This document shows, piece after piece, positions 57,701 to 63,288 of a stretch of DNA of 64,000 bases. The position numbers and the translations under genes are program-made. Below the pieces are notes generated by a model. The model ran no database searches, had not been told where the DNA came from, and worked only from the letters and a program-made list of their open reading frames with translations. The stretch's first letter is position 1. Each line of letters begins with the position of its first letter. Origin of the DNA: Lycorma delicatula (lineage: Eukaryota > Arthropoda > Insecta > Hemiptera > Fulgoridae); the NCBI RefSeq assembly GCF_047948215.1, contig NC_134455.1, positions 106,348,495 to 106,412,494 of the forward strand. Reading direction: 5' to 3'.

Positions 57701-59603
57701 TTTATTATTAAGCAACATATACTATGGTTTCCATGAATTTTCTTTTACTTTCTAAATAAGCCATGCGGGTACTTCACAATGTCATTCATCACTTGTAATA
57801 AATATTTTACAAGAACTAATAATAACATCTAGTTACTGTTCTTACAGTACTACTTATACTTCTGTGCTGTTCTTACAGCACAGAAGTACAGGAGTAAGAC
57901 TTCGTGTAAGTTTTGCTTAAGTTTTTATTAGGTATTATTTTCACTATTATTACTGATTGCTGACAGTTTGGCAGCTTCAAATAATGGGCAGGCAGGAGTA
58001 GGTTTCGTAATGAACAAGAAGATAGGGAAGAGAGTAGAGTATTTCAAAATGCATAGCAATAGAATCATTGTAATAAGGATTCAATCAAAACCTACAAGCA
58101 CCCATGATGATGATGAGGTAGAGTGTGTATACGAAGAAATTGACAAAGCAAGTAGAGATGAAAATTTAATAATAGTTGGAAATTGGAATGCAAGCATTGG
58201 AAAAGGCAAGGAAGGAAATACAGTGTGTGAATACGGCCTGGGCAAAAGGAATGAAAGACGGGACCGACTTATAGAGTTTTGTACAAAGTATAATTTAGTA
58301 ATTGCCAACACCCAGTTTAAAAATCATAATAGAATACTACACACAACGAAAAAACCAGGCAATACTGCAAGCTATCAGATAGATTATATCATGGTTAAGC
58401 AAAGACTTAGAAATCAACTCGTCGACTGCAAAACTCACTCTGGAGCAGATATTGATAGCGACCATAATTTAGTGATAATGAAATGTAGATTGAGGTTTAA
58501 AAACCTGAAGAAAAGGTGTCAGATGAATCGGTGGAATTTAGAGAAGCTTGATTAAGAGGAGGTAAAGAAGATTTTTTGAGGACATCACAAGAGGTCTGAG
58601 TAAAAAAAATAAGGTAGAAAATGTAAAAGAAGAATGGGAAAATGTTAAAAAGGAAATTCTTAAATCAGCAGAAGCGAACTTAGGTGGCACAAAGAGAACT
58701 GGTAGAAAACCTTGGATTTTGGATGATATATTGCAGCTGATGGATGAATGTAGAAAATATAAGAATGCTAGTGATGAAGAAAGTAAAAGGAACTATCAAC
58801 AATTAAGAAATACTATAAACAGGAAATGGAAACTAGCAAAAGTAGAGTGGATTAAAGAAAAGTGTTCAGAAGTGGAAAGAGAAATGAACATTGGTAAAAT
58901 AGACGGAGCATACAGGAAAGTTAAGGAAAATTTTGGGGTACATAAATTAAAATCTAATAATGTGTTAAACAAAGATGATACACTGATTTATAATATGAAA
59001 GGCAAAGTCGATAGGTGGGTGGAATATATTGAAGAGTTATACGGAGGGAAATGAATTAGAAAATGGTGTTATAGAGGATGAAGCGGAAGTCGAAGAGGAT
59101 GAAAGGGGAGAAACAATACTGAGATCTGAATTTAAGAGAGCACTAAAAGATTTGAATGGCAGAAAGGTTCCTGGAATAGACAGAATAAATATCAATCAAC
59201 TGTAATTATACTTATAAAATCATTAGTATCAATATTACCTGAAAATGTGTGTGAAAAACAATTGATCATTAGTCATTTAACCAAATATTTTAATAAACAT
59301 TTCTAATGGGGTCAAGGTTTCATATAACACTTAATGATATTAATGCTAAGGTTGAACAAGCCTGCTATGGTTCGTTGAACCTTAACAGTAATATCATTAA
59401 ATGTTCTAAAAATTAATATAACTCCCTTCTTAATTTTCAACACAACGGAATAAAAGAAAAATTACACTAAAAATAATTTTTTTAAATTTTACCTTCCAAA
59501 AGTTCAACTTTCTGATGTACCAACAACTGGTCAATGCTAGTAAGGTATTCCAAACCTGGCGGACAATTCACTGGAATACCTTTCGGAATACTCATCCAAC
59601 CAT
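24696..59603 (-). CDS. PLSCR: Phospholipid scramblase gene, five exons, 5' end incomplete
   Basis: Join of 59493-59603, 42825-43042, 35630-35794, 26672-26833 and 24696-24755. Phospholipid scramblases are Ca2+-linked membrane proteins that move lipids between leaflets without ATP; some also act in transcription or signalling. The join gives about 239 codons: the family entry CPPGLEYL; ..[24 protein letters not shown]; a Cys cluster CDSCWFPCC in the place of the palmitoylated vertebrate cluster; [26 protein letters not shown]; the EF-hand-like loop [12 protein letters not shown]; and the C-terminal membrane helix [19 protein letters not shown]. It ends PGMF and two stops. Every junction has GT/AG and compatible phase. 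The core is complete and uninterrupted, so it is a functional-looking gene, not a retrocopy. The proline-rich N-terminus and promoter are not identified and may lie beyond the window. Introns hold LINE, hAT, Penelope-like and Tigger insertions. Confidence 0.95.
24886..25400 (-). mobile_element. Possible piggyBac-derived fragment in the last intron
   Basis: At 24888 a TTAA is followed by CCCTTTGATGACCAGACC, resembling piggyBac-type termini. About 450 bases away, on the minus strand, an ORF (25380-25129) begins [18 protein letters not shown] with an acidic stretch like a piggyBac N-terminus. The matching right terminus was not found. Weak. Confidence 0.3.
25401..26665. other. Intron DNA; one unassigned open frame
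   Basis: Intron between the last two scramblase exons. A minus-strand frame at 25968-25723 (81 codons, [11 protein letters not shown]...[18 protein letters not shown]) has several Cys and His and is less AT-biased than its surroundings, but I recognise no family. The rest shows nothing. Confidence 0.4.
26672..26833 (-). CDS. PLSCR: Scramblase exon: Ca2+-loop and membrane helix
   Basis: 162 bases, 54 codons in phase 0: [17 protein letters not shown], then [19 protein letters not shown] (the EF-hand-like Ca2+ loop), then [12 protein letters not shown], the first part of the C-terminal membrane helix. Donor GTAAGT at 26666-26671; acceptor TATAG. Confidence 0.96.
26834..28415. other. AT-rich intron DNA, no gene seen
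   Basis: Part of the 8.8-kb scramblase intron. No recognisable domain or repeat. Base composition rises sharply in GC at about 28300-28420, where the LINE block begins. Confidence 0.5.
28420..29290 (-). mobile_element. R1-like LINE fragment B: endonuclease domain only
   Basis: On the minus strand, from about 29250 to 28420, the translation follows an APE-type endonuclease of an R1-like LINE. It shows [20 protein letters not shown] then SPN (about 28960-28900), [20 protein letters not shown] (about 28840-28780, the GD.N catalytic block), then the open frame 28679-28425 with [20 protein letters not shown] and [10 protein letters not shown] (the SDH region, His replaced by Tyr). No reverse transcriptase follows, so it is cut at about 28420. 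Several stops. Same orientation as the larger R1-like element upstream. Confidence 0.82.
29291..30060 (-). mobile_element. GC-richer LINE untranslated or decayed sequence
   Basis: This stretch lies between the C-terminus of R1-like element A and the endonuclease of fragment B, and keeps the same raised GC content. It probably includes the 3' untranslated region of A and the 5' part of B. No protein domain is convincing. The plus-strand frame 29782-30123 (113 codons, proline-rich) is antisense to the element and has no family resemblance. Confidence 0.55.
30065..30400 (-). pseudogene. R1-like LINE C-terminal zinc-binding region
   Basis: The minus-strand frame 30307-30065 reads [20 protein letters not shown] then YP, the C..C..(D)H..C-type tail of R1-like ORF2 (the final Cys is changed), followed by a helix [11 protein letters not shown] and the stop. 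The upstream frame 30375-30139 carries HSFSPGM, the H..Q.L.GHG region. Decayed but in the expected order. Confidence 0.7.
30730..31509 (-). pseudogene. R1-like LINE reverse transcriptase, internally deleted
   Basis: The open stretch 31509-31138 holds the fingers: [38 protein letters not shown]-like and [16 protein letters not shown], then NGQPVWFQ and GKSTEDA in another frame. The next recognisable block is [18 protein letters not shown] (31115-31070), the motif-C region, so motifs A and B (about 100 codons) are missing. The catalytic pair is YADN in place of YADD (31095-31109). The thumb side follows with [20 protein letters not shown] and [20 protein letters not shown] (30918-30790). Confidence 0.85.
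31800..32600 (-). pseudogene. R1-like LINE endonuclease domain, frameshifted
   Basis: Minus-strand pieces of the APE-type endonuclease: [19 protein letters not shown] (about 32360-32300; the family's GD/AD.NAKS block with Asn where the catalytic Asp is usual), [15 protein letters not shown], then [13 protein letters not shown] perfect 34-bp tandem duplication at 32161-32228 throws the frame. Beyond it [18 protein letters not shown] and [14 protein letters not shown] (about 32090-32050) keep the SDH block. The enzyme would nick target DNA to prime reverse transcription; this copy cannot make it. Confidence 0.8.
32161..32228. repeat. Perfect 34-bp tandem duplication
   Basis: Unit 32161-32194 is repeated without change at 32195-32228. 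Being 34 bases long it shifts the endonuclease frame of the LINE. The identity of the two units implies a recent event. Confidence 0.97.
32708..33247 (-). pseudogene. R1-like LINE ORF1, RNA-recognition-like and zinc-knuckle part
   Basis: 179-codon open frame. Residues 1-100 look like the gag RNA-binding fold ([43 protein letters not shown]). Residues about 102-165 hold three zinc knuckles: [14 protein letters not shown] (CX2CX4HX4C), [14 protein letters not shown] (CX2CX4HX4C) and [11 protein letters not shown]. This is the longest intact frame in the LINE. It binds element RNA in the family. The frame begins inside ORF1, so the first Met is not the native start. Confidence 0.82.
33576..33857 (-). 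pseudogene. R1-like LINE ORF1, middle part
   Basis: 93-codon open frame beginning [20 protein letters not shown] and containing a Leu-rich helical stretch ([16 protein letters not shown]) and [14 protein letters not shown]. Its position between the N-terminal and zinc-knuckle parts of ORF1, with the same strand and composition, indicates the gag linker. Frame differs from its neighbours. Confidence 0.5.
34430..35078 (-). pseudogene. R1-like LINE ORF1, N-terminal part
   Basis: The open part (35078-34734) begins [16 protein letters not shown] and includes [37 protein letters not shown] and [15 protein letters not shown], which I take as the N-terminal gag domain of R1-like elements. It then continues after a stop with [20 protein letters not shown] and [11 protein letters not shown] to about 34560. 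This is a coat-like RNA-binding protein of the retrotransposon, not a host gene. The N-terminal start is an ATG, but the rest of ORF1 is shifted. Confidence 0.6.
35100..35620. other. AT-rich intron DNA, no gene seen
   Basis: Between the LINE 5' end and the scramblase exon. A (TA)n run lies at 35602-35615. Nothing else recognised. About 35120-35340 has a slightly higher GC content without a coding signal. Confidence 0.5.
35630..35794 (-). CDS. PLSCR: Scramblase exon: second half of the beta-barrel core
   Basis: 165 bases, 55 codons in phase 0: [13 protein letters not shown] ... [13 protein letters not shown] ... [18 protein letters not shown]. The acceptor is ACAG and the donor GTATAA (35624-35629), which is weaker than the other donors. 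It joins the flanking exons without shift. Confidence 0.95.
36680..38585 (+). mobile_element. hAT transposon relic of the P52-rIPK/THAP0-related type
   Basis: Plus-strand blocks in order: [15 protein letters not shown] (about 36815-36860), [20 protein letters not shown] and [19 protein letters not shown] (37016-37135), GLEDIPP, interruption by a SINE, then S-MSGKEG (about 37456), YFHC.SHN.NLVV (about 37520-37560), a decayed middle, RSNHAAKN (about 38048), [20 protein letters not shown] (38080-38145), [30 protein letters not shown] and [18 protein letters not shown] (38200-38310), and the C-terminal hAT dimerisation zone ([15 protein letters not shown], 38405-38445; RLNGLAM, 38475-38500). The order matches hAT transposases related to human P52-rIPK. 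Stops and shifts throughout. No terminal repeats found. Confidence 0.9.
37165..37444 (+). repeat. tRNA-derived SINE with target-site duplication
   Basis: About 280 bases. Near the 5' end is an A-box (TGGTCCAGTGG, 37177-37187) and about 55 bases on a B-box-like AGCTTTCAAGTCC, the internal Pol III promoter pattern of a tRNA-derived SINE. The body has TGTTCTTTGGTGGTT and TCTCAGGAATGGTCGAACTG; the 3' end is A-rich (AGGAAAAAGAAAAGAAAAA). Flanking duplications AAGATATTCCACCA (37151-37164) and AAGATGTTCCACCA (37445-37458) mark the insertion site inside the hAT relic. Confidence 0.92.
38590..39175. other. AT-rich intron DNA, no gene seen
   Basis: Contains a short imperfect repeat of GCTACCATGA (38651-38673). 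No coding signal. Confidence 0.5.
39180..40190 (-). mobile_element. DDE_3/IS630-type transposase relic
   Basis: Minus-strand translation in three frames follows a DDE_3-type transposase. Going down in coordinates: [20 protein letters not shown] (about 40045-39985), [11 protein letters not shown] and [17 protein letters not shown] (39920-39840), [20 protein letters not shown] then [17 protein letters not shown] (39717-39605), [20 protein letters not shown] (39580-39520; the second catalytic Asp and YHS block), AQVKG.IGSNN (about 39495-39465), [20 protein letters not shown] (39430-39375). Expected spacing of the family is kept, but stops break it. This class recurs widely in arthropod genomes. 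Confidence 0.82.
40200..41280. other. Intron DNA with a GC-richer patch, unassigned
   Basis: The patch at about 40570-40960 is GC-richer than its flanks (CCATTTGGGGGAGGAAGGTG, GGAAAGACCCCCTTAG) and probably belongs to an element, but it has no open frame or motif I recognise. Confidence 0.45.
41285..42612 (+). mobile_element. LINE fragment, copy 1 (plus), internally deleted
   Basis: Matches, in reverse orientation, the LINE at 45752-47700. The plus-strand translation has [20 protein letters not shown] and [17 protein letters not shown] (41545-41670), the linker before the reverse transcriptase, then [15 protein letters not shown]. At about 41829 it jumps to the C-terminal part: [52 protein letters not shown]-like, and the tail to [10 protein letters not shown]. 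About 630 bases present in copy 2 (roughly 46340-46968), the reverse-transcriptase core, are absent. Frames are broken. Confidence 0.85.
42825..43042 (-). CDS. PLSCR: Scramblase exon: Cys-rich core
   Basis: 218 bases. It completes a split Ala codon (G|CT), then [18 protein letters not shown] through [13 protein letters not shown] to CWFPCCLQ, with the donor GTAAGT at 42819-42824. CCTRNCCGP is a hallmark of the family. The exon is flanked on both sides by inverted copies of one LINE (41285-42612 and 45752-47700). Confidence 0.96.
43100..45745. other. Intron DNA with a CA microsatellite, no gene seen
   Basis: A (CA)n tract at about 43345-43378 is followed by purine-rich GAGGGGGGAGGGGGAAG (43390-43406) and GAAAGAGAGAGGGCGG. 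Poly-A at 44182-44201. The minus-strand frame at 44447-44181 (88 codons) has no domain I recognise. Otherwise AT-rich intron. Confidence 0.5.
45752..47700 (-). mobile_element. LINE fragment, copy 2 (minus), fuller
   Basis: Minus-strand translation in order: [18 protein letters not shown] basic block near 47610; [27 protein letters not shown] then [20 protein letters not shown] (47326-47190); [26 protein letters not shown] (the HW..A.IHPLHKKG region); QGNLTS(YKI)RS region; [29 protein letters not shown] motif A (about 46785-46755); [40 protein letters not shown] (motif B, 46620-46560); [11 protein letters not shown] (motif C, about 46480-46450); and the C-terminal zone shared with copy 1. Stops and shifts make it dead. 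Same broad family as the fragment at 1-600. Confidence 0.87.
47680..48010 (+). mobile_element. Mariner transposase C-terminal fragment
   Basis: Plus-strand pieces in two or three frames: [18 protein letters not shown] (about 47795-47845), [21 protein letters not shown] (about 47855-47920), and [19 protein letters not shown] then IVEN (47925-48000). These are the third catalytic Asp region and C-terminal end of a mariner transposase (YSPDLSPCD; FY..GI.KL..RW.KCI...G.Y). It abuts the 5' side of LINE copy 2. No 5' part is present. Confidence 0.8.
49809..50957 (+). mobile_element. Tigger/pogo element with intact ends, internally deleted
   Basis: 1149 bases bounded by 24-bp inverted repeats (left CAGTAGAAGTCCATTAGTCC; right, complement, CAGTAGAAGTCCGATAATCC) and a TA duplication (49807-49808 and 50958-50959). 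From ATG at 50187 it encodes [20 protein letters not shown], a CENP-B/psq helix-turn-helix ([28 protein letters not shown]), frameshifts in a poly-A run near 50350, and continues [55 protein letters not shown]. It then jumps straight to the acidic C-terminus ([20 protein letters not shown]), so the DDE domain is deleted. A non-autonomous derivative, cleanly inserted in the Penelope-like reverse transcriptase. Confidence 0.95.
50187..50808 (+). pseudogene. Tigger transposase, DDE domain deleted
   Basis: First frame 50187-50363 encodes the DNA-binding HTH. A one-base change in AAAAAAAG (about 50350-50357) moves reading to the frame that runs to 50808. That second frame carries the second HTH start (CENP-B DBD) and then the C-terminal tail. 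The family protein is normally several hundred residues longer; the missing part is the catalytic DDE core. If translated after correction it could still bind DNA, but it cannot transpose. Among the cleanest ORFs in the window. Confidence 0.85.
52205..52995 (+). mobile_element. Penelope-like 3' end, inverted copy
   Basis: An inverted, diverged copy of 48420-49230. The plus-strand translation has [35 protein letters not shown] and [13 protein letters not shown] (about 52455-52610), the GIY-YIG end, then the terminal signature CTGAGGATGGTC...GACTGAAAG at 52911-52935. It lacks the reverse transcriptase. Together with the minus-strand copy it leaves the 3' ends pointing outward on both sides. Confidence 0.85.
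53000..55435. other. AT-rich intron DNA, no gene seen
   Basis: AT-rich, no recognisable domain. The 64-codon frame at 54163-54357 has no family resemblance. Confidence 0.55.
55440..55790. other. GC-rich island of unknown origin
   Basis: About 350 bases of much higher GC than the flanks (for example CCTGAGGAGGGGCATCTCTG and GGGGAGACCCCAATGAGGGC). There is no long open frame. It ends in an A-rich run (AAAAAAGAAAATAAAG) about 80 bases before a LINE reverse-transcriptase fragment. An untranslated part of that LINE or another retroelement is the likeliest explanation. Confidence 0.5.
55880..57540 (+). mobile_element. LINE reverse-transcriptase fragment, heavily decayed
   Basis: Plus-strand pieces in all three frames: [12 protein letters not shown] / [19 protein letters not shown] (about 55960-56050; family K.L...KAPG.D), [17 protein letters not shown] (about 56195-56240), the palm region with [16 protein letters not shown] (RQGC.LSP.LFN, about 56590-56635), [13 protein letters not shown] (about 56708-56745, in place of FADD), [17 protein letters not shown] (57060-57110), [12 protein letters not shown] and the C-terminal zone with [11 protein letters not shown] and [12 protein letters not shown] (57250-57345). 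The order matches RTE/BovB-like or related LINEs. The minus-strand ORFs here are shadows. Confidence 0.8.
57960..59205 (+). mobile_element. LINE endonuclease and linker, relatively fresh
   Basis: The first open stretch, up to 58555, is an APE-type endonuclease of the CFDP2-like/RTE-related kind: [30 protein letters not shown] (family usually has GDWNA; here Asn replaces the catalytic Asp), [33 protein letters not shown] and [16 protein letters not shown] (the SDH block). After a frameshift near 58560-58620 come [40 protein letters not shown] (58700-58770), [12 protein letters not shown] (59054) and, in another frame, [18 protein letters not shown] (about 59145-59200), after which the reverse transcriptase is lost. 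No ATG is present at the 5' end; the N-terminus is missing. Confidence 0.85.
57968..58555 (+). pseudogene. LINE endonuclease ORF, 195 codons
   Basis: The longest single open frame in the window. It covers the endonuclease from the VGFVMN strand to the stop after WNLEKLD. Catalytic-type residues visible: N72 in VGNWNA (usually Asp), N74, and the final SDH (about residue 165-167). The first codon is TTG, so this is an open frame without a real start. Low decay suggests the insertion is younger than the other LINE relics, but the D-to-N change argues that the enzyme is impaired. Confidence 0.8.
59493..59603 (-). CDS. PLSCR: Scramblase exon: start of the conserved core
   Basis: Reads (D)[18 protein letters not shown]...[12 protein letters not shown], the canonical entry of the scramblase domain. 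The acceptor CAG precedes it at 59604-59606. The first codon is split: two of its bases are here and one G comes from an upstream exon. The donor GTAAAA lies at 59487-59492 and leaves one base (G) for the next exon. 111 bases. Confidence 0.95.
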
Positions 59604-59609
59604 CTGTAA

Positions 59610-60095
59610 CAAACACATTATTCTTAAGACTATATATTTAACGTAAATAAAAGAAAAATCAAAACATATGTCTTTCATAATGGTTCTCAATATACTCATA
59701 TTTCAGGTGTGATAATCAAAATATTTTCCCAACATACTGTAACATATTCTATTTTAATATATATTAACTGAATACATTAACAACTCCAAAAAAAATTTAT
59801 AACAAAACTAGAGAAAAGAATTTATATATAGATATGTATATATAATTACTATTTTAAAAAGACAAACTCAAATCAGAGCAAAGATTCGTAACAGATGTAT
59901 AAACAAGAATACAAAAATACACATGCACAGCCTAAAAGATAAAAAAAGCCTAAAGTTCAACTGTAAACAGAAAAAAATAAATCAGAAGGAGTGTAAAAAA
60001 ATGAAGCTGAATAAAGCAAAAAAATAATTCTGTATAAAATCCTAAAATAAATTTCATACATTTAAAACCTAAAAAATATAATAATCTATCACTGA
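59610..60095. other. AT-rich intron DNA, no gene seen
   Basis: Directly upstream of the scramblase core exon. Nothing recognised besides A-rich runs. Confidence 0.5.
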
Positions 60096-60099
60096 GTAC

Positions 60100-60249
60100 C
60101 TGATTCAGTTACGCCAATGGAAGCTGTTAGAATTTTAAATAGAATTTTAGCTACTGGCAATTTCTGTTTCCTCTTTCTTTTCCTATCCTCATACATTTCT
60201 TTTGACATGATCTCTTGGAAATCTATTTTAATTTTTGGGTCATGTTGTT
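60100..60249 (-). CDS. Candidate additional 5' exon of the scramblase gene
   Basis: On the minus strand an open stretch of 49 full codons ends in a donor-like CAG|GTACTC and leaves one base G, exactly the phase needed to complete the Asp codon at 59603. An AG acceptor (GATAAAG) bounds it upstream, just after an in-frame TGA. The peptide is basic (MSKEMYEDRKRKRKQKLPVA and onward, ending TASIGVTES) and does not look like the usual proline-rich N-terminus of scramblases. It may be an alternative 5' exon or a chance open frame. Confidence 0.35.
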
Positions 60250-60725
60250 CTTTATCAGAGGGCAGTAACCAGGGTCAATGTTGCTGTGACCCCAGTTTTT
60301 TCTGTTTATTCAGAGTAAATATCCTCCTGATTATTAGCAAATAACCTACTGACAAATACCTTTATCATGAACAAATTTATTGACCACTTCCTAGGAAACA
60401 GAAATATATTGAAACTATTGTAATAAAGAAATAAACTATTGGGTGCTAATGACACAAGTTTTACAAGAAAAATATTATGATTGTATTATCTATTTATCTA
60501 CGTTTTTAAAAAAAAATACAGAAACAAAGAAAAGCTAAATATCCTGAATAACTTATTGTTTAATAAAATCTTGTGAGATTAAAAATAACTTGTACAGAAA
60601 ATATTACCAATTTCAACCTGAAAAATGCATATAAGTAATACACAAACTGAACATTTTAATATACAAGGCCAAAGAGTCATAAGATCTATTTCCAGTCTGC
60701 AAGGTGATAGTAAAATAATATAAAA
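60250..60725. other. AT-rich DNA, no gene seen
   Basis: Probable upstream intron or 5' region of the scramblase gene. The plus-strand frame 60117-60344 that overlaps its left part is antisense to the candidate exon and is not supported. Confidence 0.45.
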
Positions 60726-60728
60726 TAT

Positions 60729-61151
60729 GTGAATAATAAAATAGTTAAGAAAACTAAGAACGAAAACTTAATAAATAATATAGTGATTGATGGCATTACT
60801 ATTGAATCTAAGCAGGAAATTGCAAATCAGTTTAATGAATTCTTCAGCAAAATCGGAATAAACTTGACAAAATCAGATAAACAGCAATATATTGATAATA
60901 TTAAAACAGTCTCAGACTCAATCTTTCTGAATCTAATGAATGGAAATGAATGTGCAATATCATTAACAAAAAAGTGGATGTTGATGGAATAGACAAAAAT
61001 ATACTAAAAAAATTAATAAATTTATATATCTACCAGTTATTACATGTAATAAATTTTTGCATCATCAATGCTACCACTTTTCTATGCAATTCAAAATGGC
61101 AGAAGTAATTCTTATCTTCAAATTGGGAAATGAAAGTGATGTTTCAAATTA
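60729..61151 (+). mobile_element. LINE reverse-transcriptase fragment, left half
   Basis: Plus-strand frame 60729-60992 has ESKQEIANQFNEFFSKIGIN and NLTKSDKQQYIDNI, the linker before the reverse transcriptase in CR1/L2/Jockey-like LINEs. After stops, MAEVILIFKLGNESDVSNY (about 61096-61151) is the fingers block (.A.V.PIFKKGD..D.SNYRP). It is cut at TTA (61149-61151) by the DNA transposon and resumes at 63489. Confidence 0.85.
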
Positions 61152-61629
61152 CACTGATAAACATAATTTTTGTTTCTTAACATGTGATACATGATTTTAA
61201 TCTGTTTTTTTGATGCTGAAAACAAATATGAACTCAGAATCTTTAAAAAATGAACCATTTTGAAATATTTTTTAATTTTAATTAAAGGATTTTTTTCATT
61301 GTATAGTTAGCATTTTAAGCTCCTATATTATATTTTGTTAGCTCATTTTTTATTGTTTAACTTTGTTAACATAATTTGTAAGCTATAAATAAACAATACT
61401 AGATAAAGAATTAAATCATATCATAGTCACATATTATGACATCATATCTAATATTGAAGAGTGAGCCTTCATGAACAAGATTAATCATGTCTGTGCAGGT
61501 AAAAACATGTAGCTGAAAACACAGCTGTGTTGTTTGTATTAAGGACTGGATTTAGGAATGAATTAATCTTGTTGTCTTAAGTTTTGTTAACAGTATAGTG
61601 TCATAACGCTTCGAAATTATGTAAATGAT

Positions 61630-63288
61630 GTGGAGGCTTTTTGTTATGTATGTAGTGAGTTTACTGTAAAATCGAATAGAAAAAACATTACGCCTTTAAT
61701 TAAAAAAGCATATCATTTGAACTTTCAGTATAAAATTGGTGATCAGGTTAAGACGTGGGCTCCTCATACAGTATGCAATAATTGTTCTGTATATTTAAGA
61801 GGTTGGCTGAAAGGTATATAGAAGAAGGCTTTGCCATTTGGTGTACCTATGGCTCGGCTAAACCAAAGGATCATGTAATCGATTGTTATTTTTGTTTAAC
61901 AAGTGTTTCTGGAATTTCTAAAAAATTTAAACATACTGTAAAATATCCTTCATTGCAATCTGCAATCAAGCCTGTACCTCACAGTGAAATTATTCCAGTT
62001 CCTGAGCCACCTGTGAAAGTATGTTTAAAGCAGTGATGAAGAATCAGGCAGTACTGCAGACAACAATGATTTTGATTTTGAATTCTTCCAATATATATCA
62101 CAATTATCTTCCAATATATCACAAGATGAATTAAAAGACTTGGTTAGGGATTTAAATTTATCAAAAAATCAAGCTGAACTGTTATGAAGACTGCAAGGTT
62201 GGAATTTACTTCAAAAAATACAAAAATTTCAGGCTTTTGAAGCAAACAAAAAGAACTTTCTCAGTGCTTTATTGATGAAAATAATTTGGTTTATTGCACA
62301 AATGATGAGCTTATGTTGCACTTAGGACAAGTTCATAAACCTGAGGACTGGCACCTTTTCATAGATGCATCCAAGTATAGTTTAAAAGTGGTTCTACTAC
62401 AAACAACAGCAAGAAATATCCTTCGATACCAATCGCTTATGGTATTAATTTTTAAAGAAACATATGATGTGATGAAAGACGTTCTTGAAAAAATAAATTA
62501 TAAAAAACATAGCTGCAACATATGTGGTGATTTGAAAGTTATAGCTATTTTGTTATACATATAGTTACGCTACACTAAGAAGAAAAGAAGGCTACCATTC
62601 GCAAAGAAAACACATATCTTTGCGAATGGGACAGCCGAACTAGCGATAAAAATTATGTTACAAAAGAGTGGAAGAAACGAAACAACTTAACTCCAAATGG
62701 GAAAAATATTATTCATGAGCCCTTAGTTGAACCCCAAAAAATGATTTTACCCCCTCTCCATATCAAGCTAGGCCTAATGAAAAATTTTGTATAAGCAATG
62801 AAGGATAGTCCTGGATTTTTGTATATCAGGCAGAAATTTCTGAATGTAAGTGAAAGAAAAATTAAAGAAGGAATATTTGTTGGTCCTCAAATAAGAGAGT
62901 TGGTCAAAGATGATGTATTTAACTCGATGTTAAATAATGTAGAAAGTTGGCTTGACTTCATTTAATGAAGTTTGTAAAACTTTTCTTGGCAAATAATAAT
63001 CCGACAATTACTACAATATTGTTAATCAACTTCTTACTTCATACAGAGCTATGGGATGTAATATGTCTGAAAATTCATTTCCTCCACCCACATCTGGATG
63101 TTTTCCCGGACAAGCTCGGAGACGTACGTGACGAACATGGTGAACGTTTCCACCAACACAATTCGGTGACGGAAAGCCACTATAAAGGGAAATGGAATAC
63201 TAACGTGCTAGTCAATTACAGTTGGACATTAATTCAGGATGTGTCTGAGGGTATTTATAAAAGAAAAGCATCGGCAAAATCATTTTAA
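61630..63288 (+). pseudogene. Decayed transposase-like gene of the 'DEHGERFHQ' family
   Basis: Coding remnant of the element above. Two N-terminal Cys groups (CYVC ... CNNC; CYFC) look like a zinc-binding head. Candidate catalytic positions in order: Asp in LFIDASKYSLK, Asp in CGDLKV, and Glu in DEHGERFHQ. This spacing is like DDE/D transposases of the CMC, P and hAT sort, with a CxxC between the second and third residues in family members; the first Cys is destroyed here by the hairpin insertion. The assignment of catalytic roles is inference. The right-hand frame (62965-63288) is open for 107 codons. I know the family only as uncharacterized multi-copy proteins of arthropods and cnidarians. 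Confidence 0.7.
62595..62629. repeat. 13-bp perfect inverted repeat in the transposon coding region
   Basis: CCATTCGCAAAGA (62595-62607) and TCTTTGCGAATGG (62617-62629) are exact complements around a 9-base loop. The right arm encodes part of the LCEW block of the transposase. The left arm sits where the preceding Cys-containing codons should be, so it looks like an inverted templated insertion. Confidence 0.85.

Noticed and set aside
26834..59492. The scramblase as a processed retrocopy or pseudogene
   Set aside because: The coding blocks are separated by canonical introns, without stops or shifts, and every splice phase is compatible, so it is an intron-bearing gene with an intact core.
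60117..60344. A 75-residue plus-strand protein
   Set aside because: It overlaps, on the other strand, the candidate scramblase exon and has no recognised domain; its Phe/Ser-rich character is typical of antisense frames.
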